Assembly (NCBI GenBank): GCA_014706295.1
Contig: JACSVZ010000007.1
Span: 56,000,975-56,064,974 of the forward strand
DNA from: Lycocorax pyrrhopterus obiensis
Taxonomy: Eukaryota > Chordata > Aves > Passeriformes > Paradisaeidae
Length of the DNA: 64,000 nucleotides
Direction: 5' to 3'
A model generated the notes under the pieces. The model saw only the letters and a list, made by a program, of their open reading frames with translations, searched no databases and was not told where the DNA came from. Below are positions 1 through 10,255 of this stretch, one piece after another (positions within the stretch are counted from its first letter, which is position 1; every line of letters starts with the position of its first letter). Both the position numbers and the translations under genes were made by a program.

Positions 1-3000
1 CTTGCATCTTGAATAAAACAGATGGTCTGCTGGGCTATACTGAGGGGGATAATGGCCAGAAGAGGGAGGGAAGATGCTTCCTATTACTCATGTTGATGAG
101 TAGTACCACAGATTCCTGCTCCATGTCTCCTGGTATCCATTGTAATGGCATGTTTTGTGTCCGTAGTAAAGGGACGAAGAAGAAAAGGAGAATTGGCAAG
201 ATGATGTGATGTTCTAGTTTAAAGACTCTGCCTTTCTACAGAGAAGACTCATTTTGTTCCTGGTGCACAGTCAAGTGAATGTCAGTACCACAGTCACAGA
301 TTTGCTGCTCAGCTCCCACCCCATAGCATTGAAAACAGGCAGTGCAGTTCAGATCTCATACTCCAGTTTTCTTCTGCTTCATTTCTCCCAGCCGTTGAGG
401 CTGTGCCCTTGTGATGACCTTGGCAATGACTCTTATCACTGTTTCATGCTTTCGTTGGAAGCTGGTTTCTTTCAGAATTCAGGAATGCAGTTTGTAACTG
501 TACCAACGGAGCCTCAATCATGTCTGTCTGAGATAAAATATAGCTTGTAGACATTTACTGAGTAAGTTCACAAAAGGTTTGCCTTGTCATTCTGAAACAG
601 CATTAAGTTTCTATCTATAGCTTCTAAAGGGGATTATTGGAAAAGGGGACTAAGACATCAAACCCATTCCCTGAGTATTTGGTCCACTGCTTGTTAGTAT
701 ATATGTTCTGCAGAAAAAATAATACGGCTTCAGTGATCTCTACTTGCACATATTGGGTACTGGAATAAGTAACATCTCCAACTTTGCCAGAAGAACTGAA
801 GTTGCAATAAAAGAGCAGGAGGCTCATATGCTGGGTGCTGGACCTGGCCTGAAGAACAACCTGTGCTTGGGACAAACTGGTTGGGGCTGTGAATTTTGAA
901 GAGCTAGGAGGAATGTCAGGCTACTCTTCTTCCTTATTCAATCAGTTATTCAATGCCAGTATCACAGTTTTATATTTGAACCAGCTACAGCGGTGATACA
1001 TTTGGATATTTAGGTAGCCCTTCCTACAGCTTAGGCAGTGATAATGGATCAGTATTAGAAACAGAGGCTACACTGAACATCTTCACCAACAATCTGGAGA
1101 TCTTCTAAATCTTGCAGATAAGAAAGGAGAAAAGAAGGACAGGATTGTGTTGCACCAATATCTTCTCTGAAATCCTCATGCAGAAAAAAAATTAAAAATA
1201 TTAATGCATATACATGATAAGAAGCTACTGAGCATAAATACATGGAATAAGTTATAATAGATTTTAATATACATGGAAAAGAAGTCAAGTGAAAGAAATG
1301 AAAGAAGTTAGCTAGTTAAGGCATTACAAATAGGATAAGGCGTTTTGTCTATTAGAGATTGATTTGCCCCACACTATGTAATTAAAATACTAAAGCTGGT
1401 ACTGATGAAAGTCTGAGCCCTACGCAAAATGCATTGATGATTTCCATGCAGAGGAAACATGCCAGCAGCACAAAAAAGTCTCATTCTATTAATTGGCACC
1501 CTGGATGGTAGGCCTAGGACTGAGCATTACTTTTATAGCTCATACCACACCACTCATGTGAACTGCTCAGCAGAGAGCAAAGAGAATGAGTGCCTTCAAG
1601 ACTTCCCAGCATAAATGGATTTCATCTGCAAAGGCTGCACTCAGGAAATTTCCACATTAGCCCTTGTGATGGTCCCTGTAGCTGTGTCATGTTATCCTGG
1701 CAACATTCAGGGAATTGCCTTGACTCTGTGCAGCTTCTGTTCTCTGCACAGAGATCTTCTCTGTGCAGGGCTGACAACACAGCCACACATATTTAAAATA
1801 AACACACTTTGTGGGCTGCTGCTGGGGATGGTTTGTTAGACATGGTGAGTGCAGAGCTGGGTTCTTGGCCAGCCTGCACTGACACAGCCCCTTTGAGCTG
1901 AGCAGATGCACCCTGAGTTATTCCATCTGAACGGATGCTCCGGGGAATGGAGAGAGGAGAGCATATAAAGCTGTCTCGAAGCAAGGATTCACTTCCACAA
2001 CAAAATAATAACAGCAGGGCTGGATGCAGCTGCAACATGGAGGGAGGAAGGTTTTGCCCAGCCCTTCCCAAGCCATGTGTGGGAGAGGATGTTTATACTG
2101 TGTGGGGATAGTGAAAGCTACCGCTCAGAGCCTCTCCCACATAAATCCACACTGAATAATGGATAGCACTACTTGGACAAAGATTTAAAGAATTCTTAGG
2201 ACAACCACCTAGTATTAAATCAAAAACATTGTTGCCTGCAGAGAAAGAAAACAAAACTCTTGGCACCACGTTAGGCCAGCAATAGCAGTTCTCACTGTCA
2301 GAGCTCATATTCTTTTTTTCATGACAGATTTAAATAATCTGGAAAGAAGCAAACTGAAAGCAGACTGTGCAACAGAAATGAAAGCACACTATGGAAGGGC
2401 CAGGAACAATAGCAGCCATGAAAAAAACCCAGGGAAAGCAGCCCTTATGTAAACCCCATCAGCAGAACAATAACGTCTTTGTAACAGCAAAAATAATTTA
2501 TAGTTTTGAGGGTGCCCTCTAGTGAGTGAGACCCTCGGGTGTTCTGATCTGCTGAGCAGCACTGGTGTATCTCAGGGCTGGCAGAACAGAAACATGCTCT
2601 GAAACTCAACCATGCTGTGCTAATTTAAGAGCAAGCACTGGCTGGGGTGCCAGGATGGCAGAGCCTTGGCTTAACAGCAGTATCTCAAGATCCAGCCCTT
2701 AATCCTGCACATCACTGGCTTTTCAAATATTTTTTGGGTGTGCAAACCAACTCATCAAGATGAGGGCACGAACTCTGTGCTAGCAAGTCCTCATTAAAAC
2801 AACAGGCTCTTGTGAACAGATAATGTCTGAACCACGTGTAGCCCTCTGATCCCAGCTGTAAACACGTTGTCTGTTAAGGCTGATGTACTAAGAAAAGGAC
2901 ACAGAAAAAAGAAAACAGCCCCAAGCCCTTCCAGTGAAAGCAGCTTTATGCAAAGAGGGTTTTTTTATCTTCGTATCCGTATTGCAGAGCAGAGAAAGGA

Positions 3001-5149
3001 CAGTGCAGTGGGACTGAACACATGGGGTGTGGTGCTTTACCCCAGGCCTAACACGGGATGTGTGCCCATCCTGATAGTCCATCCCATATAACACAGGCTG
3101 CATGCTGGCACATGGCCAACTACATCAGCTATTATAATATACTTTCCACTTGAAAGAATTTCCAGAATATTCCTTTAACCGTTTTAGCATGAAAACATTA
3201 GAGAAGAACTGGCGAGTTGGCCAAAATCCACCCATTTGATATCAATTCAACAAAGGAAACTCCCTATTTAAAGAGGTGTAGGAGGCAGAGTACCACCTCT
3301 GTGTGATGTGCTTCGATATCTTTCTAAATGGCCTAGTAATGAAAGAATAGAATAAATGGGGAAATTTTACAATAAACACATGGAGAGGAGGGCTTTGGTA
3401 TAAATGAAATTGAAGGGAAAGTAAAATATTTTGAAGGTCTGGATTGTTATTTATCTGCCACCTGTTTCTGAAATGGAACACTTTGTCTTGTTACTGTAAG
3501 TTTCTTGCAAAATATGGCATATAGGGAAATAAGTAAGACTGATAAATATATGGATTTACAAAGCCAAATCATCTATCCTGGTATTTTTCCTGACCCTGTC
3601 TAAAACAGAAGGCAGAATTTTCTTCAAGTTGCCGTGTCCCAAGCTTTTAAGTTCTTTCCCTTTTAAGAAAGCTTTCAGTATTGAATTGCAATGTCTGTGA
3701 CTTACACTGTGATTTTTATCTGCCTGTTTATTTCTAATTATGTTTTGGAGTACTTGAAAGCATTGACTGACAGGTAAACATTTATTATGATTGTCTCACA
3801 GATGAATCAGATGGATCAGAAACAAAAAAAAGTCTTTAAATCTGTAATTGTTTGTTAGAGTATAAAAATCTAAATCTACATGTTTTGTGGGCAGAGTCTA
3901 TAGTAGTTCAGGTCAGAATGTGATATACTTAATTAAACTGGTCTCAGTCCAAAAGGAATGCAATGACAATTGTTACAAAGGGCTCAGCGTGATCCCAAGG
4001 ACAGTATATTGGTAAAACTGAGGCAGCTTCCGCCCATTCAATGTATTTCTAAGTACTCTAAAGAAGGGACACAAGCAGTGAGGTATCAGAGAGGTGGCTG
4101 TGCAGAGCTCTGGGGCACCCAGGGTTCCCTCACTTCCCACATGGTTTTCCAGGCCATGAACTGGGATGTGGCTCAGGTGATGTGGATCAGGACACACTGC
4201 AAAGGAGTGCTTCAATGTGCACAAAGTATTTCAGCTTGAATAAAAAGTGGAGACAACTTCATAGTCATGGATGTTAATCAGAGAGTCAGTAGGGAATGGT
4301 TATTCATTGTTTTTCATAAAATCAGACATAGGGGGCACCCAGAGTTCTTCTGCGTCTGCCCTGAATTTCTTGAAGCACTAGTAGAAATGGAATACAGGAA
4401 AGACAGGCTTAACAACAACAGTCCATTTTGCTCCTTAAATTTGCTTACTGGAAATGGAAACCATTGAATATATATGAAAGACCATTTTTCTTTGTGCTGT
4501 AGCTGACCAAGCTATCAACCAGGCAATTTGTCTGTAATATTCACACAGGCATAAGAGAAGCAAAGAAGCGAGAAAAATAATGTAGTTTTTATTCTCTGGG
4601 GTTTGGGTTTTTTTGGTTTTTTTCACAAAAACATTTTCAAGGATAAACCAAAATCATGGTATTTCACAGTTACTTTCACTGATTTGAGATGTGTTTGGGC
4701 TGCTTTTTCACATTCAGTATCTCATTAAGTAACCTGAAAAATCACCAGCACTTATTTTCAGGAATGCTCAATGCCAACAAGCTTTGCCAGGTCAGGTCTC
4801 AGCCTTTCTGCTACTTCTAAATCACCAGTGGATCGTCCTCAAGGCTCGCTGCTCTGAAACTAATAAAACACTCAGCACCATTATGCTGGGCAACAATCCA
4901 GAAGACAGGCAGGTGAACCAATTCCCTCCCTGCAGGGTGCTCAGGCCTGCTGGTACAGAGCAGACAGAATTATTTTGCCGTCATAGCTTGCAAAGAGAAG
5001 AGAGCTGGTCAGTAGCAGATGTTGGTGAAGGTGAGTCTTGCAAAGCAATTAAGAGATGTCACCACCTGAGGCTGACTCAGAGAGCAGCCACAGAACATTC
5101 CTGCAGTGGGGTAGTGGTGGCAATGTGTCAAATGTAATCAGCCCTCAGG
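1..5149. other. Intergenic, no recognisable gene
   Basis: I see no spliced coding pattern, RNA gene or clear repeat family here. Scattered open frames are short and match no family I know. An AATAAA at 12-17 could be the polyadenylation signal of an upstream + strand gene (in human the gene before SIVA1 is ADSS1), but no ADSS1 coding sequence is visible, so this is only a possibility. A second AATAAA lies at 4239-4244 with no gene attached. T-rich runs occur near 4597-4625. Confidence 0.55.
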
Positions 5150-5210
5150 GAAAGTTGGACTTGGTGATCCTCGTGATTCCTTTCCAACTCAGTATTCTGT
5201 GATTCTGTGA
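5150..5210 (+). repeat. CR1 LINE 3' end fragment
   Basis: The stretch carries the typical CR1 3' terminus: a GTTGGACTTGGTGATCC-like block, then TTCCAACTCAG, and an ATTCTGTG repeat tail at about 5193-5210. CR1 elements are usually 5'-truncated and end in short direct repeats of this octamer rather than poly(A). Only the last 60 bases remain. It lies far upstream of SIVA1 with no apparent role. Confidence 0.85.
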
Positions 5211-5876
5211 AAGTGCCCTTAAATTTACTCTTCAGTGACAGCACTAGCAGCCTGAGCTGCTCCCTTTCAAACCTACTTTGTATTTGAGATCAGTGTTTCA
5301 GAGCACTCCTTCCCCACAAGTGGAATAGTGCTTTTAGTTCTTTCTTCATATTTCATCCAGTTCTCAGACAACTGAGTTCCATCCACATTTGTCCCATGCT
5401 ATGTTAATGAAACATGTGTGATCCACTGTCCTCTATCCTTACAGGGCTCTTTCCAACTGGAATTACATTCTGATTAACCAATATTCCCCAGAGAATTTCA
5501 GGAACATCAGAGTGTATAGCTAATGAATATTAACAAAGTAGTTTCCTTAGACAGAAAGAAAAGGCCACGATTTTTCAATATGCAGTTGTAAAATTCTGCT
5601 GAACATCCTTAAGCATGCATTTGCAAGTATGTCCAGGAAAAGCCAAAGCAGAAATCCTTACAGATACAGGAAGAGTGGCAGGAGTAAGATTTTGGAGCTC
5701 AGAAGGGATTTTTGGGAATTGCTGTGAGTTATAACCACGGCTTCCACTCCACAGACCAGAAGAGTGGGCCAATCGGCTCTACAGGAAAAAAAAACAAAAA
5801 CACATTAATCTCTATGAAATCAGAGTGGTTGTACCTGCAAACTATCAGCAGTTCAGCAACTCACTCTCGTCATTTT
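5211..5876. other. Intergenic, nothing recognised
   Basis: Unique-looking sequence between two CR1 fragments. No open frame, RNA gene or regulatory cluster can be supported. Confidence 0.5.
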
Positions 5877-5998
5877 GGTGTTTGGACAATGCTCTCAGGC
5901 ACTGGTGTGATTTTTAGGGCTGTCCTGGGCAGAGCCAGGATGCAGAGCTCGATGATCCTTGTGGGTCCCTTCCAACTCAGGATATCCTGTGATTCTAC
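5877..5998 (+). repeat. CR1 LINE 3' fragment
   Basis: This holds the last ~120 bases of a CR1 copy: a GTTTGGACAATGCTCTCAGG block, a GGGCTGTCCTGGGCAG block, then GATGATCCTTGTGGGTCCC and TTCCAACTCAG, ending in a short ATCCTGTGATTC tail. It has the same orientation as the copies at 5150 and 7085 but is a separate insertion, since each has its own 3' tail. Confidence 0.88.
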
Positions 5999-7084
5999 AT
6001 CCATAGTGAGACACTGTGCTCAGTACTACTGTTCTTGGTGTCTCAATAGTTTTGGAAGAACTTGAGCAATGAAACCAGACCAGAGTTAGTCCATTAGGTA
6101 CAGTTCATTTTCAACACACTGATCAATGTTGTATATCTTGCATAATTGTATTTTCATATAAATGATTGCCATTCTGAATCTTGTGCTAATATTGAACTTG
6201 TACATTGAAGTTTTTATGAGTTTCTAAATGAAAGAAAGCCTTTAAAAAAATACTGATTCTGTCACTACTTTTTGGGGAGATTGTTATTGTTCGGTTTTTG
6301 GTGTTTAGAGGTTTTCTTTGTTTCTTTGTTTGTTTCTTTATTTCTTTCAGGAAGAAATGTACATCTTTACTTGATAACTTGTTTTTGACCAGAACAAAAC
6401 AAAGAAACCATTAATAAGTCCTTCACTCTTAGCAGACTGTAAGTTCATTCATGGAAAAATCACTCCTGTACTTGGTTGTGATTCTGTCCAGAATCCCACA
6501 GTACATACAGAGAAAGTTTTGAATTCAGAGACCTCTCTGGAAGAGGTAAAACTCTCTTGACAGATCACCTCCTTCAAGTGACACAAAACATAGCACCTAA
6601 ATTCCAACACCAGTTTTAAACTTGTTTGCCCTGAGGAAAACAATGTATTTTCAAAATATACATAGTAACCAGACTGGCTGCCACTTGAAACAGCATCTGA
6701 GGCTTTTAACCCATGAAACCACACCTCAGCTGCTATAGAGCCCACCTGTAAACAACAAATTAATTGCAGTAATTCCCTTTCACAGCAGAAGGCATGGGGG
6801 AACTCCAGATTTAGCTGAAACTGGGTGTCAGTCTCCAAAAGCTAATATGCCCACAAGTGGTGAACCCACTCCTGATGTTGGCTGGTGCTGAGGAGCCCAG
6901 CAGAGCCCCCTGGCCAGACAGGGGTTCTCCAGCCTCCTCAGTGGTTTTAAAAAGTGAATTCTCATGCCTGTGCACATTTTTGTTGGTTCTAGAGCATTCA
7001 GACAGCCCAAACCTGGGCAGGGGGTTTAGGCTGCACAAAGAGCTCCGTGAGCCCGGCGTAATGCAGGGCCCTGCAGAGAAGGGA
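5999..7084. other. Intergenic, nothing recognised apart from a simple repeat
   Basis: A pyrimidine-rich TTTC/TTTG tract lies at about 6312-6350. Open frames on the - strand at 6449-6838 (129 codons) and 6811-7038 overlap each other, lack a recognisable domain and look like chance. No gene is called. Confidence 0.5.
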
Positions 7085-7979
7085 AAAGAGGGTTCATAAA
7101 TGATTTGGGTGCAGGACTGGAAAGGATACTAAGTTTACAGATAAAACAAAATTGGGAGGAGCTGTTCCTTCCCTGGAAGGCAGAGGCCTTGCAGAGAGAC
7201 TTCAACAAATTATAGAGGGCTGGGCATCACCAACTATATGAAGTTTGAAAAGGACAAGTGCCGGTTTATGCTCCTGGAACAGGGCAAACCTGGATGTAGA
7301 GACAGACAGGGGATCTGGGAAAGGGACCTGGGGTTCCTGGTCGATGACAAGTTGAATATGAGTCAGCAGTGCTCTGGCAGCCAGGAGGGCCAGCCGTGTC
7401 CTGGGGTGCATCAGGCACAGCATCGCCAGCCGGATAAGGGAGGGGATTTTCCCGCTCTGCTCTGCACTGGGACGGCCTCACCTCCAGTGCTGGGGGCAGT
7501 TTTGGGTGCCACAAAATAAGAAATATATAAAGCTACGAGAGAGCTTCCAAAGGAGGGCCGCGAGGGTGGTGAAGGGTCTGGTGTAGAAGACGTATGAGGA
7601 GTAGCTGAGGGCACTTGGTCTGTTCAGCCTGGAGGAGACTGAGGGGAAACCTCTCTGCAGCTCCAGCTTCCTCATGAGGGTCAGAGGAGGGGCAGACATT
7701 CATTTCTTCTCTGTGGTGACCAGCGACAGAACGTGAGGGAATGGGCAGAAGCTGTGCTAGGGGAGGTTTAGGAAAATGTTCTTCACCCAGAGGGTGGTCG
7801 GGCTCCGGAACAGGCTGCCCAGGCAAGCGGTCACAGCCTCAACCCTGACAGAGTGCAAGGAGTGTTTGAACAATGCTCTCAGGCACATGGTGCGAGTTTT
7901 GGGGTGTCCTGTGCAGGGCTAAGAGTTGGACTGGATGATCCCCGTGGATCCTTTCCAACTCAGCACATTCCATGATTCC
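7085..7979 (+). mobile_element. CR1 LINE, 5'-truncated, with decayed reverse-transcriptase C-terminus
   Basis: About 0.9 kb of a CR1 element. The left part matches the end of the reverse-transcriptase reading frame: a degenerate form of the FADDTKLGG box at about 7130-7165, then MKFEKDKCRF near 7238 and the LNMSQQC block near 7350. Downstream come the CR1 segments for the ERLRTLGL/FSLEE part, the RKHFF-like part near 7770, and the non-coding 3' end with TTCCAACTCAG near 7951. Several frameshifts and stops break the frame, so it is inactive. The element ends within 10 bases of the GC-rich SIVA1 promoter and has the same orientation as SIVA1. The 5' limit is approximate. Confidence 0.92.
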
Positions 7980-8325
7980 GGGTTTATTGACAATCCCGAG
8001 TCCCAGAGACGATTTCGCTTTGCCCCGCCAGCTCCACGCTCGCCGCTCCGGGCGCATGGACGTGACGCCTGAGGGGAGGTGACGCCTGAGGGGCGGTGGC
8101 AGCGGGCGGGGCGGCGGGGCTGGGCCGGCGCCTCTGCCAACCCCGCCGGGCGCTCGGGACGCGGCGGGAAGAGAAATTTTCCTCTGCGGACGAAGCTTTC
8201 GCTTCCCTGCGGAAAGAACGGAGAGGCCGCCGTTCCCGAGTGCCCGGGCCGGGATGTGAGGCAGGCGGTGGCGCGACCGTGACGCGACGCGGGGCGGGGC
8301 AGGGCGGGCGCGGGTCGGCCCGGCC
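7980..8325 (+). promoter_or_regulatory. SIVA1: SIVA1 CpG-island promoter and 5' untranslated region
   Basis: GC content and CpG density rise abruptly after the CR1 tail and stay high through exon 2. No TATA box is visible. Visible elements: a partial NRF1-type GCGCATG at 8052-8058; two copies of TGACGCCTGAGGGG at 8063-8076 and 8080-8093, each with a CRE-type TGACG half-site; a third TGACG at 8280-8284; GC boxes (GGGCGGGGC) near 8104-8120 and 8291-8300. A five-run G tract at 8291-8314 lies just before the start codon. The start site cannot be placed from sequence alone. An ATG followed at once by TGA lies at 8254-8259 and a nine-codon upstream frame at 8056-8082, both translated only if transcription starts further upstream. 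Confidence 0.75.
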
Positions 8326-8443
8326 ATGCCGAAGCGCTCTTGCCCCTTCGGGGACGCGGCCCCGCTCCAGCTGAAGACCCGCGTGGCGCTGCGGGAGCTG
8401 AGCCGCGGCGTGCGGGGCGAAGACTACAGGCGGGAGGTGTTCG
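8326..8443 (+). CDS. SIVA1: SIVA1 exon 1 (coding part)
   Basis: Encodes residues 1-39 and the first base of codon 40, from [10 protein letters not shown] to YRREVF. The donor is TTCG|GTGAGC. Intron 1 is only 116 bases (8444-8559) and very G-rich just after the donor, with two runs of six G at 8450-8455 and 8460-8465. Confidence 0.96.
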
Positions 8444-10079
8444 GTGAGCGGGGGGCGGAGGGGGGAGCGCCGGGCCGGCCGCCCCGCCGGGGGGATGTGC
8501 CCGCCGGCCCGCGGCTGTGGGGAGCCCGCCCCTAACTCTGCTCTCCTCTCCCGCCGCAGAGAGGACCCGGCGGCTGCTCTTCAGGGGTGCGCAGGCGTAC
8601 ATGGAGGGCGCGGCGGCCGCTGCTCGCCCGGCAGAGCCGGGGCCGGCCGGGGAGGCGCAGGGCGAGGGGCCCGGCTGGAGCGGGCAGCTCCTCATCGGCC
8701 ACGACGGGAAACTGCGGCGGCGGCCCGCGGACAGGGGTGAGTGTCCGGGGTGTGTCACAGAACCGCACAATACCCCGAGCTGGAAGGGACTCATGCAAGT
8801 GCAACTCCTGTCCCGCCCAGAACACCCAGGACGTTTCCACCATGAGCCTGAGAGCGTTGTCGGAATGATTCTTAAACTCTGGCAGGGTTGGGGCCGTGAC
8901 CGCTTCCCTGGGGAGCCTGTTGCAGTGCTAGACTACCCTCCGGGTGAAGAACCTTTTCCTAATATCCAGCCTCAACCTCCCCTGACACAACTTCAGGCCA
9001 TTCCCTCGGTTCCTGTCCCTGGTCACCACAGAGACCCGTACTGCCCCTTGGCTTCCCCTCACAAGGGGGTCTGTACTACGATGAGTAGTTGTGTGCTGTA
9101 TAGTTCTTCTTTATTGGCTTTACTTAAAGGAAGTGTTAGATTTGAGCTGACGGATTTCGGAACTGCCGCGTGTATGTTCTGCTTTAAAATCCCTTAGCCT
9201 CTTGCTGCTGATCAAAGAACCAAGAAAGTTCCAAGCGGCGCTCCGTGTCCCTTTGCCTGCCCGAGCGTCCTGCGAAGTGCTGCCACCTGTAGCTGTGCGC
9301 GGACGCGCCGCGCTCCGCAGCTCCTGGGACTCCCGGCTGCTTTCTCTGCCTTGCTGTAAAGCTCATCCATTCTTTACCGTGTCTTTGCCAAGCAGTTCCG
9401 CTCGTGGGAGCGTCCAGAGCCTGCTCGTCGTGTGTGAGGATGGCCGATGTGAAGGACGCGTGTGCGCAGTGTGACCGGTTCGTCTGCCAGAACTGCAGCA
9501 GGCTCTGCAGCTGCTGTAACGCGGTTACCTGCTCTTTGTGCTCCACTGCTGAGTAAGTGCCTTTCGAGTTTTGAAGCTTATTTTAATTACACATGCCCTA
9601 ATAGTTGGATGCAGCAGATATCTAGCTCATGCACGTAAAGAACTTAAACTCTTCCCGTTCTTTAGCAGCAGTAAAACTGTCTGAAACATTCGAAACAAGA
9701 TGCCTGTGTGAAGCAGTCTAATCAGCCTTAGTGCAAGTCTAGTTTAGCTTCTTATTTAAATTCTGTAGGAGGCAAAAATTTCTCTTGCTTTCCCACCAGC
9801 AATATAGCATGCTGGTCAGTGCTGAATGCATGCACTCCCAAGGAATAATCTTAACTTTTTGCCCTCATTGTTAACAATTCTGTGATACGAAGAAATACTG
9901 AGTGTGCTGTGTGGGAGTCCCATGGTTGCAGTTGATAATGGAATAGTATGCCATTGTTATGTTCCAGAAACAGTAGGCACACTGACTTTGTTTCTTCTGG
10001 TTTTGTTTTTTTTCCCCCTAGTTATGGTGATGTGGGAGAGCAAGTTCTCTGCAATGGTTGTTCAATATTTCAAGTCTGA
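8326..10079 (+). CDS. SIVA1: SIVA1, apoptosis regulatory protein Siva (four exons, complete)
   Basis: Join 8326-8443, 8560-8736, 9396-9552, 10022-10079: 510 bases, 169 residues plus stop (human Siva-1 is 175). SIVA1 is a small intracellular adaptor that binds the CD27/TNFR-family tail and Bcl-xL and promotes apoptosis; it has also been linked to p53 turnover. The start MPKRSCPF is the conserved family N-terminus and the ATG has G at -3. Residues 24-55 ([24 protein letters not shown]) form the conserved region containing the amphipathic Bcl-xL-binding helix. Residues 56-85 are Ala/Gly/Pro-rich and poorly conserved. [11 protein letters not shown] is conserved. The C-terminal third is a cysteine-rich zinc-binding module with repeated C-x2-C pairs (CSSC, CAQC, CQNC, CSCC, CSLC, CNGC). 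All junctions are GT-AG and in frame. AKT1 lies downstream and converges on it. Confidence 0.96.
8560..8736 (+). CDS. SIVA1: SIVA1 exon 2
   Basis: Starts after the acceptor CCGCCGCAG and ends AGGG|GTGAGTG. It encodes the end of the amphipathic region ([14 protein letters not shown]), the Ala/Gly/Pro-rich segment and the [12 protein letters not shown] block. Its 177 bases are a multiple of three with both edges in the same phase, so skipping it keeps the frame. In human the shorter Siva-2 isoform arises by loss of exon 2, so the same isoform is possible here. Confidence 0.95.
8754..9080 (-). mobile_element. CR1 LINE fragment in SIVA1 intron 2, antisense
   Basis: On the + strand this reads as the complement of a CR1 3' end: TCACAGAACC tail, CTGGAAGGGACTC, the CATGAGCCTGAGAGC block, CTTCCCTGGGGAGCCTGTT, then GAAGAACCTTTTCCTAATATC and the GGTCACCACAGAG segment. 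It fills about half of the 659-base intron 2 and begins only 17 bases after the exon 2 donor. Its orientation is opposite to the CR1 copy that ends at the promoter. Confidence 0.92.
9396..9552 (+). CDS. SIVA1: SIVA1 exon 3
   Basis: Acceptor CCAAGCAG|TTCCG, donor GCTGA|GTAAGT. Encodes residues 99-150 and two bases of codon 151, including most of the cysteine-rich module: [20 protein letters not shown] and CSLC. Cysteine spacing is close to the mammalian protein, while the region before it ([12 protein letters not shown]) varies. Confidence 0.96.
10022..10079 (+). CDS. SIVA1: SIVA1 exon 4 (coding end)
   Basis: Follows a strong pyrimidine tract and acceptor ending CCCTAG. It completes codon 151 (Asp) and encodes [18 protein letters not shown], then TGA at 10077-10079. 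The last cysteine pair CNGC matches the family C-terminus (human CTSC). Intron 3 is 469 bases (9553-10021) without recognisable repeats. Confidence 0.96.
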
Positions 10080-10255
10080 AACTTGATGAAATAACCCTTG
10101 TGGCTAAAACGTCCATGAATTTCATGAAGTCTTCTCCTTACAGCTGGTCAATTAATCCTTTTAGCATGTGAATTAGTTATGGAATTTCTGTGTTTTATAT
10201 CTTTATATTGGACTTTTAAATATTTTAGCTAAATAAACGTTTATATTTTAAAGCT
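10080..10255 (+). terminator. SIVA1: SIVA1 3' untranslated region and polyadenylation signal
   Basis: A canonical AATAAA at 10232-10237 lies 153 bases after the stop, followed by a T-rich stretch. Cleavage is expected around 10250-10260. This gives a very short 3' UTR, as expected for SIVA1. Confidence 0.8.

Noticed and set aside
12..17. AATAAA as the proven 3' end of an upstream ADSS1 gene
   Set aside because: No ADSS1 coding sequence or 3' UTR landmark is visible in the window; the motif alone is too common.
7839..8794. Long - strand open frames (162 and 291 codons) over the SIVA1 promoter and exons
   Set aside because: They run antisense to a well-supported gene in very GC-rich DNA, where stop codons are rare. 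The composition explains them.
8444..9197. + strand open frame of 226 codons at 8517-9197
   Set aside because: It crosses the SIVA1 exon 2 donor into the antisense CR1. The real reading is the spliced SIVA1 frame.
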